Shown in pieces: positions 25,838-32,893 of a stretch of DNA of 42,126 bases. The DNA comes from an uncultured Anaerolineales bacterium (GTDB lineage Bacteria; Chloroflexota; Anaerolineae; Aggregatilineales; Aggregatilineaceae): the NCBI GenBank assembly GCA_937135955.1, contig CAKZOB010000013.1, forward strand, positions 1-42,126. The letters run 5' to 3'. Positions within the stretch are counted from its first letter, which is position 1. Every line of letters begins with the position of its first letter. The notes beneath the pieces were generated by a model, which had not been told where the DNA came from, searched no databases, and saw nothing but the letters and a program-made list of their open reading frames with translations. The position numbers were made by a program, and so were the translations under genes.

Positions 25838-26119
25838 TCAGCTTCCCCCCGCCTGAGCTTCGCCATCGTCCGCATCGGTCGGCAATTCGGGCGAAAGCGA
25901 AGGTCGCCGCACCATCAACCACAACACAATGATCGCCGTGCCGATCAGCGGGCCGATAGCCATCGCGCACAGAGCGCGCATCACGCCCGACCAGCCTATC
26001 AGGCCCAGTACACCGTAGCTCCCCAGGCTGACCACGACAAACAACGCCAGCCAGCGCAGGCCCAGGGCGCTACCGCGCCGCCAGACCTCCCCACTCAACG
26101 GATTGGGCGTGTGGCTCAT
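25838..26119 (-). CDS. Small membrane protein of unknown function
   Basis: The 93-residue product from ATG 26119 begins with a polar SHTPNPLSGEVWRRG stretch. Two hydrophobic helices follow (about 20-38, LRWLALFVVVSLGSYGVLG, and 44-67, GVMRALCAMAIGPLIGTAIIVLWLMV), then an acidic tail (ELPTDADDGEAQAGGS). ATG 26164 is an alternative start, but it lies at the edge of a family B repeat. I recognise no family; the size and two-helix plan recall AtpI-like or assembly-accessory proteins without a matching motif. It is coupled to the downstream methyltransferase gene by a 10-base gap. Confidence 0.55.
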   Translation of the reverse strand: MSHTPNPLSGEVWRRGSALGLRWLALFVVVSLGSYGVLGLIGWSGVMRALCAMAIGPLIGTAIIVLWLMVRRPSLSPELPTDADDGEAQAGGS

Positions 26120-26165
26120 GATATTTTTCACCGGTTCGCTCAGTTGCGCAAGCGGCACCCCCATG

Positions 26166-26248
26166 CCGCCGAGGCAAAACCGCAGAGGACACGGAAACCC
26201 AGAGCGGCACAGAGGGTTCTGCCTCTGGGGTTCTCGGCGTCTCGGCGG
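26166..26248. repeat. Interspersed repeat family B, copy 2
   Basis: The element is bounded by CCGCCGAG (26166-26173) and its inverse CTCGGCGG (26241-26248). Inside are CCGCAGAGGACACGG and CAGAGGGTTCTGCCTCTGG. Shared words link it to 12738-12835 and 34247-34322. It lies between the small membrane protein and thiolase genes. Confidence 0.65.
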
Positions 26249-26271
26249 TTCAAAACATTATCCCGGAAACG

Positions 26272-27492
26272 CTATATTTCCAGTTCCACGGCCAGCGCCA
26301 CTGCTTCGCCGCCGCCCAGGCATAGCCCGGCCAGGCCGCGCTTCAGACCTCGCTGCTTGAGCGCGTGCAGCAGGGTGACCAGCACCCGTGCCCCCGACGC
26401 GCCGATAGGATGCCCCAGGGCGATGGCTCCACCGTTGACGTTGAGCTTCTCCAGCGGGATGGGGTGTCCGTCGCGCTCCAGGCCGCGCAGATCGGCCAGC
26501 ACCTGCGCGGCGAACGCCTCGTTGAGTTCCACCAGGTCTACGTCGCGCATCGTCCAGCCGGCCCGCTCCAGAGCGCGCGGCAAGGCTTTGATCGGCGCGG
26601 CGAACAACCATTTCGGCTCGACGGCGGCCTGCCCATAGCCGACGATGCGCGCCAAAGGTTGATGTCCGTGCTTTTCGGCGTACTCGCGGCTGGCGATCAC
26701 CAACGCCGCTGCCCCGTCGTTGAGACCGGGCGAGTTGCCCGCCGTGACGATGCCGTCCTCGCGGAAGGCCGGGCGCAGCTTCGCCAGCGCTTCCAGTGAC
26801 GTATCGGGGCGGATGGATTCGTCGCGGTCGAAGAGCGTCACTTCGCCTTTGCGTCCCGGCAGCGGCACCGGCACGATCTCTTCGGCGAAGCGACCGGCCT
26901 CGGTCGCCTGATGCGCCAGTTGATGGCTGCGCAGGGCGAACTCGTCCAGTTGCTGACGGGTGATCTCGAATTCCTGGGCGATGAACTCCGCGGCCTCGCC
27001 CATGATCCAGCCCTGAAGGTGATCCCACAGCCCATCCCACATGATGGCATCTACCATCTCGAAATGCCCGTATTTGTGCCCGACGCGCCCTTTCAAGTCC
27101 ATGAAGGGAGCGTTGGTCATGCTCTCGATACCGCCGGCCAGGAAGAGGTCGCCATCGCCCGCGCGGATCAGCCCGGCGGCGAGCATGACCGCCTTCAGGC
27201 TACTGCCACACACTTTGTTGACCAGCAAACCGCCCACATGAGAAGGGATGCCCGCCGGGATGGCGACCTGGCGCGGCACGGCCTGTCCCGCACCAGCAGG
27301 CAACACCTGGCCCAGGATCACTTCGTCGAAGTCGGCGGGGTTCACGCCGCTGCGCTCCACCGCCGCCTTGACGACCATCTGACCGAGTTGCACGGCGGTG
27401 AAGGGAGTCAGTGCGCCCAGCAGCTTGCCCTGCGGCAGGCGGGCAGCGCTGAGGATCACGGCGTCGCGGGAGGATTTGGTGTCAGTGCTCAT
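26272..27492 (-). CDS. Acetyl-CoA C-acetyltransferase (thiolase family)
   Basis: Thiolases condense two acetyl-CoA to acetoacetyl-CoA or cleave 3-ketoacyl-CoA. The 406-residue protein has all active-site elements: Cys95 in VNKVCGSSLKAV (acyl carrier), GGIESMTNAPF, VELNEAFAAQ, His361 in GGAIALGHPIGASGAR and Cys391 in CLGGGEAVAL (the second catalytic Cys). Length and motifs match the AtoB/PhaA type, but acetoacetyl-CoA and long-chain thiolases cannot be separated with confidence. It lies 51 bases downstream of the HIT gene on the same strand. No other beta-oxidation or polyhydroxyalkanoate genes are in view. Confidence 0.93.
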   Translation of the reverse strand: MSTDTKSSRDAVILSAARLPQGKLLGALTPFTAVQLGQMVVKAAVERSGVNPADFDEVILGQVLPAGAGQAVPRQVAIPAGIPSHVGGLLVNKVCGSSLKAVMLAAGLIRAGDGDLFLAGGIESMTNAPFMDLKGRVGHKYGHFEMVDAIMWDGLWDHLQGWIMGEAAEFIAQEFEITRQQLDEFALRSHQLAHQATEAGRFAEEIVPVPLPGRKGEVTLFDRDESIRPDTSLEALAKLRPAFREDGIVTAGNSPGLNDGAAALVIASREYAEKHGHQPLARIVGYGQAAVEPKWLFAAPIKALPRALERAGWTMRDVDLVELNEAFAAQVLADLRGLERDGHPIPLEKLNVNGGAIALGHPIGASGARVLVTLLHALKQRGLKRGLAGLCLGGGEAVALAVELEI

Positions 27493-27543
27493 AAAGTCTT
27501 GGCCCTTTCTTAAGACTGTTCTGGGACATCACCGCAGACCGAC

Positions 27544-28056
27544 TCACTCAGACGGCCAGGCTGCGCGCAACTGGGTATAAGTATCCTCAAGCAGATCGGG
27601 GATCACCCGTGTGCCGCCGATCACGGTCATGTAGCTGGTATCGGCTTCCCAGCGCGGCACGATGTGCAGATGAAAGTGATCGGGAATGCCCGCGCCTGCG
27701 CTCGCGCCGATGTTGGCCCCCAGGTTGAAGGCGTGCGGGTTGTACACGGCCCGCAAAGCAGTCAGCGCTTTGTTGGCGGTGAGCATCAGATCGGTGAGCA
27801 CTTCGGGCGGCAGGTGCTCCATCGAAGGCACGTGCGCGTAGGGCACGATCAGCAGATGGCCGTTGTTGTAGGGGTACATGTTGAGTGCAGCGTAGACGTG
27901 CGCCGAGCGGGCTACCACGTATTCGCGAGCATCAAAGGTGGGGTTGTTGGGATCGCCTGCGCCTTTGATGCAGAACAGGCAGCCGTCGTAATGCGCGCGA
28001 TCTTCGCCGCGCAAATAGGGCATTCGCCAGGGTGTCCACAGGAAGGGGTCGGTCAT
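27544..28056 (-). CDS. HIT family nucleotide hydrolase/transferase
   Basis: ATG 28056 gives 170 residues, beginning MTDPFLWTPWRMPYL; the open frame continues to 28164 without a better start. The HIT triad is HFHLHIVPRW (His127, 129 and 131), the H-x-H-x-H motif whose middle histidine is the nucleophile. CLFC near residues 26-29 is the first half of the zinc-like site common in this group, and NNGHLLIVPYAHV is the standard upstream block. Layout and length resemble Ap4A phosphorylase/AP4A-type and FHIT-like members; the substrate is undetermined. The gene is divergent from birA. Confidence 0.9.
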   Translation of the reverse strand: MTDPFLWTPWRMPYLRGEDRAHYDGCLFCIKGAGDPNNPTFDAREYVVARSAHVYAALNMYPYNNGHLLIVPYAHVPSMEHLPPEVLTDLMLTANKALTALRAVYNPHAFNLGANIGASAGAGIPDHFHLHIVPRWEADTSYMTVIGGTRVIPDLLEDTYTQLRAAWPSE

Positions 28057-28212
28057 GGAAACTGTCTCCGGCAGGCTGTGAAGGCGCACGGTGAGTCTGA
28101 TCGGATTGTACGGCGGGCGCGCGCCAGAGACAAACTCTGTTGCACCGGCAGCCGACTCCGACATAGCCCAGGCCAGTTTACGCGCAGGTTACAGGCTCTG
28201 GGCGCTGGCTGG

Positions 28213-28221
28213 CGGTATACT
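28213..28221 (+). promoter_or_regulatory. Possible -10 element for birA
   Basis: TATACT at 28216-28221 lies 41 bases before the birA ATG. No convincing -35 is present at 16-18 bases, and the intergenic region (28057-28261) shows no BirA-type operator by eye. Confidence 0.33.
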
Positions 28222-28261
28222 GGGTGTACAGACTCTCGCCCCTTGTATCCGGAGTGGTCTC

Positions 28262-29062
28262 ATGGACGACCTGTTCACCCCCGACAGGCTGCGCGCGGCC
28301 CTGGGCGGGCGACCGTTCCGCTTCTTCGAGCGCGTCGGCAGCACGCAGGACATCGCCCGCGACTGGGCGCTGGCCGATCCCCCCGCGCCCGAAGGGGCGG
28401 TAGTGATCGCCGAGGAGCAGACCGCCGGTCGTGGTCGGCAGGGCCGGCGCTGGATTGCGCCGCCGGGGAGCGCACTGCTGTTCAGCGTTATCGCGCGTCC
28501 CGCGCTGCCGCCGGAGCATCTGCAACGCGCCACCATGGCCGCTGGCCTGGCGCTGTCCGACACGTTGACGCCGTTGCTCGGCGCGGCGTTCGCCCTCAAG
28601 TGGCCCAACGACGGGGTGATTCACGGCAGGAAGGTGTGCGGCATCCTCAGCGAGGCGACCTGGCTGGGCGACCGGCTGGCGGCGGTAGTGGTGGGCATCG
28701 GCCTCAACGTGCGCGTGGACTTCGTGGGCACCGATCTGGCCGCCAGCGCGACCAGCCTGGAAGCCGAACTGCGGCATGCTGTGGATCGTGCGGCGTTGCT
28801 GGCCGAACTGCTGGCGCACCTGGATCGCTGGCTGGCGCGCGCCCCTGATCCGGCCATCGTTGCGGCCTGGCGGGCGCGGCTGGGCACGCTGGGGGAGCGG
28901 GTGACGGTCTATCCGGTATCCGTACAGGAACCGAGGCCGCTTTTCACCGGTGTCGCCGTTGACGTGGACGAGGCCGGGGCCTTGTTGGTGCGTCTGGAGA
29001 CAGGAGAGGTGCGACGCGTGCTGGCAGGTGAGGTGATGCTGAGCGGGCAGCACACTGGCTAA
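28262..29062 (+). CDS. birA: Biotin--[acetyl-CoA-carboxylase] ligase (BirA, class I)
   Basis: BirA activates biotin with ATP and transfers it to the lysine of the biotin carboxyl carrier protein. ATG 28262 follows GGAGTGG; upstream ATG 28091 would run into the HIT gene region and has no support. The 266-residue product has RVGSTQDIARDWA, the biotinoyl-AMP loop GRGRQGRRWIAPPGSALLFSV, ALKWPNDGVIHGRKVCGILSE and VVGIGLNV, followed by a C-terminal SH3-like domain. There is no N-terminal helix-turn-helix, so this is a class I enzyme that cannot repress transcription in the way E. coli BirA does. Confidence 0.93.
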   Translation: MDDLFTPDRLRAALGGRPFRFFERVGSTQDIARDWALADPPAPEGAVVIAEEQTAGRGRQGRRWIAPPGSALLFSVIARPALPPEHLQRATMAAGLALSDTLTPLLGAAFALKWPNDGVIHGRKVCGILSEATWLGDRLAAVVVGIGLNVRVDFVGTDLAASATSLEAELRHAVDRAALLAELLAHLDRWLARAPDPAIVAAWRARLGTLGERVTVYPVSVQEPRPLFTGVAVDVDEAGALLVRLETGEVRRVLAGEVMLSGQHTG

Positions 29063-29071
29063 AAGCCAAAA

Positions 29072-29115
29072 AGCCTATAGCGTGCGCAGCCGACCAGGGC
29101 GCGCAGCGATAGGCT
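29072..29115. terminator. Bidirectional terminator between birA and rplS
   Basis: AGCCTAT (29072-29078) pairs with ATAGGCT (29109-29115), and the inner arms GCGTGCGC and GCGCGC extend the stem. The A-rich AAAAGCCAAAAAGCC on its left gives a U-run for transcripts of the minus strand (rplS). It lies between the convergent birA and rplS stops. Confidence 0.65.
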
Positions 29116-29149
29116 CAGCTTGTCAGCCGGACGACACCACGCACAGCGA

Positions 29150-29491
29150 TTAGAGCTTTTCCTTCAGGCGGGCGGCCTTGCCGGTGCGGCCACGCAGATA
29201 GTACAGGCGGGCGCGGCGCACCTTGGCGTTGCGCAACACTTCGATCTTCTCGATGCGCGGGCTGTGCAGCAGAAACGTACGCTCTACCCCGATCCCATGA
29301 CTGGCAATCCGGCGCACCGTGAACGTGGTGTTGACGCCGCCGCCGTTGATGCGAATCACTGTGCCCTGGAAAACCTGGACGCGCTCGCGGTTGCCTTCCA
29401 CGATGCGCACGTGCACTTTCACCGTGTCACCAGGGCGCAGCGCGGGATGCTCGGTCTGCGCGGGTGCTAAGGCTTTGATCAGGTCCGTCAT
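29150..29491 (-). CDS. rplS: 50S ribosomal protein L19
   Basis: L19 lies at the interface of the two ribosomal subunits. ATG 29491 (113 residues) has GAAGGATGG upstream; longer frames reach 29755 but cross the promoter and repeat and are not coding. L19 signatures are [60 protein letters not shown] and [22 protein letters not shown]. The gene stands alone, away from the usual rpsP-rimM-trmD genes, with a strong promoter and a hairpin leader of its own. Confidence 0.97.
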   Translation of the reverse strand: MTDLIKALAPAQTEHPALRPGDTVKVHVRIVEGNRERVQVFQGTVIRINGGGVNTTFTVRRIASHGIGVERTFLLHSPRIEKIEVLRNAKVRRARLYYLRGRTGKAARLKEKL

Positions 29492-29562
29492 CTGACGCCA
29501 TCCTTCATCGTGCTCTCGCTCAGGGCGGCTGCGTGCCCCCTGCCGGTTTTGTGCAAGAGAAA

Positions 29563-29588
29563 GCGGCCCCTTTGGTGGTACGGGCCGC
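29563..29588 (-). promoter_or_regulatory. Hairpin in the rplS leader
   Basis: In the transcript GCGGCCC (29588-29582) and GGGCCGC (29569-29563) form a perfect seven-pair stem with a 12-base loop, directly followed by TTTCTCTTGC. It starts about six bases from the predicted transcription start and about 70 bases before the start codon. It may be an attenuator, a ribosomal-protein binding site or a 5'-end stabiliser; sequence alone cannot decide. Confidence 0.5.
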
Positions 29589-29600
29589 CGAGGCGCGAGC

Positions 29601-29629
29601 ATTGTAGCACAAGCAGGGGGTATTTTCAA
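29601..29629 (-). promoter_or_regulatory. Strong predicted promoter for rplS
   Basis: On the minus strand a -35 TTGAAA (29624-29629) and a -10 TACAAT (29601-29606) are exactly 17 bases apart, with TGC before the -10. This is the best promoter match in the window, fitting a ribosomal protein gene. Confidence 0.78.
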
Positions 29630-29645
29630 TGGCGGGAATCTGTGG

Positions 29646-29827
29646 GGTGCGCGCAAACTGTGACAGGCGGTGTACAGCAGGCTGCGGCCCCTCACCCCTA
29701 CATCCCCTCGCCCTCGCGACTGCGTCGCGGGGCGAGGGGACTTACTGTCTCTCACGCGAGCGCTCCCCTTCGCCCGCAGCGCGGGTCATCGGGCGCAACA
29801 AAGGCACTGACAACCTTTGCACGCACC
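29646..29827. repeat. Palindromic MITE-like element family A, copy 3 (most complete)
   Basis: Both ends are present: GGTGCGCGCAAACTGTGACA at the left and, inverted, CAACCTTTGCACGCACC at the right (29811-29827), giving imperfect terminal inverted repeats around a 182-base body. Inside are the stem CCCCTCGCCCTCGCGAC/GTCGCGGGGCGAGGGG (29704-29740) and part of the CCCCTTCGCCCGCAGCG stem. It has no coding capacity. With rplS signals it accounts for most of the 449-base gap from 29492 to 29940. Confidence 0.8.
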
Positions 29828-29940
29828 GATTGATGGGGGGCTACATCTCCGCTTTTCTTCTGCGCAGCGCAGCGGGCGGCACCGAACCGGCGTACAATGA
29901 GCGCAGCGCGAATCACTGATGGTTGTTGAGGAGGGGAACC

Positions 29941-31542
29941 ATGCGACACCTGGGGAGACTGGGTTTGCTCGCCCTGGTCGCCGCCCTGTTGAGTCTGAGC
30001 AGCGCGGCGGCGCAGGGCGGCGACGAGCTGCTGGTCAATGGGAACTTTGCGCAGGGCACAGCGGCCTGGACGCTCAACATTGCCAGCACCTGCGGCCACT
30101 GCTGGATAGACGTGGTAGGCGACGACTCCGGCCCAGAGCGCAACATGCTGATGTGGCAGCGTACTGACAGCGGCAACAACGGCAGCGCCGTCTGGGCACA
30201 GCAGCGCGTGGACGCCGACGTGAGCCGTTACGGCAGCCTGTGGTTGACGGTGGAACTGCGGGTGATCTCGCACACCCTACCCAACAGCGGTTGGTGGAGC
30301 GACCGCAACAACGGCAACGGTGAGTATCCGGTGCAGGTGACGCTGCGTTTTGCGGACAGAGAGGGGCAACTCTTTGAGTGGAGTCACGGTTTCCTGGCCG
30401 TGCACGATGGCAGTACCTCCCTGCGCAACTATACGCTGGTGCCTGCGGGACAGTGGACGACCTATTCCGCCGATCTGTTGCTGCCCGCCGAGTGGACAGA
30501 CCCGCGCGGCATGGCCCTGCCCAACGCCGCCCAACTGGTAGAGGTAGTCGTCGGCGGCAGCGGCTGGGACTTCAGCGGCGCGATCAAGTCCATCAGCATC
30601 ATGGGATCGCCTCCGCAGGGCGGCACCGGCGGCACGGGAGGACAGACGGAGGGCACCGGCGGACAGACTGGCGGTACGGTGGACTTGATCGTCGAGGAAT
30701 ATCCGCTGGTGTCCGCGGCGGAAGATCAACCGGATCACTTTGAGTTCCGCCAGCGCGTGACCGAGCAGATTCTGGCCGTGCGCCGTGCCTGGCGCGAATC
30801 GCCCGATCTGATGGCGGCGGTCGCGGAGGTCAACGAGATCATCGGGCAGTGGGGGTACTCATTGCGTCCCTTCGACGAGATCGAACTGGGCGGCCCCAAG
30901 TACCGGCTGTTGCACCTGGGCAGCGTGCTCATTGACGACATTACACACGTCTGGCCCATCGCGGTCAATGCCGATGGCACGGACTTCCGCCTGCTGCTGG
31001 ACTCCTGGAGCGGGCCTACGCTGGTGCTCATCCCAGACACCATGGGCTATGTGAACAGCGAGACGTTCGTCTATATCCCGCCGGTCTATGTGGGCAACGA
31101 CCTGTACGAAGTGGTGGCCGACTGGAACGCGCAGCAATTCCACGTAACGCGCAACGGGCAGATCATCTACACGGTGACACCAACTGGCCCCTTCGTCGAG
31201 CCGCCGGTCAAGGCGCTGTGGGCCTGGGAATGGCACTGGGTGCTCGAAGTTGCCGGAGACGTGCTCATTGATGGGCAGAGCCTCGCGCAGCAACTGGGCT
31301 ACGAGGAAATCTTCGGCTGGCGCTTGATTGACGGGCTGCCGTTCTTCTTTTTCAAGCGCGACGGGCGCTATGGCCTGCACTACGGCGGGCAGATCGTCGA
31401 ACCCTATCGCTACGACGACATCGTGCACTATATGTGCTGCGAACCCGCCATGTTTAACGCCGCGGGCAACGACACCATGGTGTGGTTCTACGCGCTGCGC
31501 GATGGGGTGTGGCACTACGTCGAGGCGGGCGTCTACCGATAG
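29941..31542 (+). CDS. Secreted two-part protein of unknown function
   Basis: ATG 29941 has GAGGAGGGG upstream. The 533-residue protein begins with a signal peptide (RHLGRLGLLALVAALLSLSSAAAQ, probable cleavage after residue 24). Residues 26-200 form a jelly-roll-like module starting LLVNGNFAQGTAAWTL, reminiscent of carbohydrate-binding modules. Residues 227-247 are a Gly/Thr linker (GGTGGTGGQTEG). The C-terminal 280 residues contain several W/Y-rich strands, including GQIIYTVTPTGPF and KRDGRYGLHYGGQIVEPYRYDDI; the latter resembles a WG-type beta repeat. No catalytic motif is recognised. The first module may bind glycans (inference). It has a possible TACAAT -10 at 29893-29898. Confidence 0.72.
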   Translation: MRHLGRLGLLALVAALLSLSSAAAQGGDELLVNGNFAQGTAAWTLNIASTCGHCWIDVVGDDSGPERNMLMWQRTDSGNNGSAVWAQQRVDADVSRYGSLWLTVELRVISHTLPNSGWWSDRNNGNGEYPVQVTLRFADREGQLFEWSHGFLAVHDGSTSLRNYTLVPAGQWTTYSADLLLPAEWTDPRGMALPNAAQLVEVVVGGSGWDFSGAIKSISIMGSPPQGGTGGTGGQTEGTGGQTGGTVDLIVEEYPLVSAAEDQPDHFEFRQRVTEQILAVRRAWRESPDLMAAVAEVNEIIGQWGYSLRPFDEIELGGPKYRLLHLGSVLIDDITHVWPIAVNADGTDFRLLLDSWSGPTLVLIPDTMGYVNSETFVYIPPVYVGNDLYEVVADWNAQQFHVTRNGQIIYTVTPTGPFVEPPVKALWAWEWHWVLEVAGDVLIDGQSLAQQLGYEEIFGWRLIDGLPFFFFKRDGRYGLHYGGQIVEPYRYDDIVHYMCCEPAMFNAAGNDTMVWFYALRDGVWHYVEAGVYR

Positions 31543-31581
31543 CCGCGGCATAAGGCCCGCGTTTCTGACAGCGCGTCCTGC

Positions 31582-31857
31582 TCAGCCCTGGCGTGCGGAC
31601 AGGTACCGCGCTGCCTGGTCGAGCAGGGCACGCATGTAGGCAGTGAGGGCGGGGATCGCCTCGGCAGCTTCCAGGGTGATCCCTTCCAGGCTGGGGTCGT
31701 TGGCGACGACCTGCGCCCACCCTTCGACTGCGCCCAGTGGGTTGCGCAATTCTCCGATCAGGATTTCCAGCAGTTCGTATGGCTCCAGCGAGAGCGGGAA
31801 TTCCGGCACGGTCGGCACGTCGCTACCTGTGCCTGCGGGCAAATCGTCGCTGAACAT
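31582..31857 (-). CDS. Small soluble protein with HisKA-like helix, lacking the histidine
   Basis: ATG 31857 is chosen because AAAGGGG ends five bases upstream; GTG 31863 would sit directly on that site. The 91-residue product has an acidic, Pro-rich N terminus and two predicted helices. The first reads LLEILIGELRNPLGAVEGWAQ, which closely resembles the H-box of histidine kinase dimerisation domains (S-H-E-L-R-T-P-L), but the phosphorylated His is Gly. The second helix is AIPALTAYMRALLDQAARYL. No ATPase domain follows. It may be a degenerate or stand-alone four-helix dimerisation module; function unknown. Confidence 0.6.
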   Translation of the reverse strand: MFSDDLPAGTGSDVPTVPEFPLSLEPYELLEILIGELRNPLGAVEGWAQVVANDPSLEGITLEAAEAIPALTAYMRALLDQAARYLSARQG

Positions 31858-31913
31858 GGGCACCCCTTTCTGGTCGCGCAGGTTACGGACAGTCTAGTGC
31901 TGGGGCGGTTGTC

Positions 31914-32034
31914 GGGCAACTCGCGCCAGAGACAATAAGTCCCCTCGCCCCGCGACGCAGTCGCGAGGGCGAGGGGATGCAGGGGTGAGGGGCGGCGGCC
32001 TGCTGCAAATTGCCTGTCACACTTTGCGCGCACC
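31914..32034. repeat. Palindromic MITE-like element family A, copy 4 (inverted, truncated)
   Basis: It runs in the opposite direction to copies 2 and 3: the terminus GCCTGTCACACTTTGCGCGC is at 32012-32031. The main stem CCCCTCGCCCCGCGAC/GTCGCGAGGGCGAGGGG is at 31942-31978. The second hairpin and far terminus are missing. Confidence 0.75.
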
Positions 32035-32050
32035 CTGCCGAACATCGCGA

Positions 32051-32079
32051 TTGCGCCAGGGGGGAGGCCGTGCTAGAGT
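32051..32079 (+). promoter_or_regulatory. Predicted extended -10 promoter for the HAD/kinase-like operon
   Basis: A -35 TTGCGC (32051-32056) and a -10 TAGAGT (32074-32079) are 17 bases apart, with TGC before the -10, 37 bases before the ATG. The family A element ends 16 bases upstream of the -35. Confidence 0.55.
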
Positions 32080-32116
32080 CTCGCACGAAAATCGCAACAC
32101 GAGGTGACAATCGCTG

Positions 32117-32893
32117 ATGCTCAAAGCTGTCTTGTTCGACCTGGATCAGACGCTGATAGACTGGTCGCAGGTGGAGCCGTGGGAATCTTATCAGTCGGAA
32201 CGCATTGCAGCGCTGCTGGACTACGCCCGCCGCGCACTCAGCGCCCCGCCCTCGCTGACGGAGGAAACGCTGTTCGCCGTCTTCGTGGAGACGCTGACGG
32301 CGGCCTGGCAGCACAGTCGCGCCACGCTGCAAGCGCCCGATATTCGCGTCGTGCTTGTGCAGACGCTGGCGGCGGTGGGCGTCGCCGAAGACAGGCTCGA
32401 CCCGACGGCCTTGCTGGAGGCGTACAACTGGCACCCCCCGGCGGGGGAGCGCCCCTATCCGGACGTGCTGCAGGTGTTGCCGGAACTGCGGGCGCATGGC
32501 GTGGCGCTGGGACTGATTACCAATGCCTCGCATCCCATGTATATCCGCGACCACGAACTGCGGCAGACAGGCCTGCTCGACCTGTTCCCGACGTGTCGGC
32601 TTTCGGCGGCGGATGTGGGCGTGATCAAGCCGCATCCAGCCATCTTCGCCCGCGGATTGGAATTGCTGGGTGTGGAGCCGGGGCAGGCCGTGTTCGTGGG
32701 CGATAGCCTGGCTGCCGATGTGGCGGGGGCACAGCGGGCGGGCATCCCCGCCGTGTGGATCGCTCGCGAGGGTGAGGTGACGCCGGATAGCACCGAAATC
32801 GTGCCGGATGCATCCATCAGCACCCTGCACGACCTGTTGCCGGTGCTGGATCGCTGGTTCCCCGGCTGGCGCAGCAACGGGCACGCGCGATGA
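32117..32893 (+). CDS. HAD-superfamily hydrolase (phosphatase-like)
   Basis: The 258-residue product has the HAD motifs: FDLDQTLID with Asp8 and Asp10 (motif I), the motif II threonine in LGLITNAS, the lysine in VGVIKPHPAIFARGLELLGV (motif III) and FVGDSLAADVAGAQRAGIPAVWI (motif IV acidic residues). A helical cap sits between motifs I and II (subfamily I). It is probably a cytosolic small-molecule phosphatase of unknown substrate. GAGGTGAC serves as ribosome-binding site. Its stop overlaps the next gene's start in ATGA, which implies coupled expression. Confidence 0.88.
   Translation: MLKAVLFDLDQTLIDWSQVEPWESYQSERIAALLDYARRALSAPPSLTEETLFAVFVETLTAAWQHSRATLQAPDIRVVLVQTLAAVGVAEDRLDPTALLEAYNWHPPAGERPYPDVLQVLPELRAHGVALGLITNASHPMYIRDHELRQTGLLDLFPTCRLSAADVGVIKPHPAIFARGLELLGVEPGQAVFVGDSLAADVAGAQRAGIPAVWIAREGEVTPDSTEIVPDASISTLHDLLPVLDRWFPGWRSNGHAR

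Noticed and set aside
29492-29755. N-terminal extension of L19 to 29755
   Set aside because: The extension would cross the rplS promoter and a family A repeat; standard L19 length and a ribosome-binding site fit ATG 29491.
22367-32034. Palindromic repeats as a CRISPR array
   Set aside because: Copies are 1.8-5 kb apart, differ in length and have no regular spacers; no cas genes are present.
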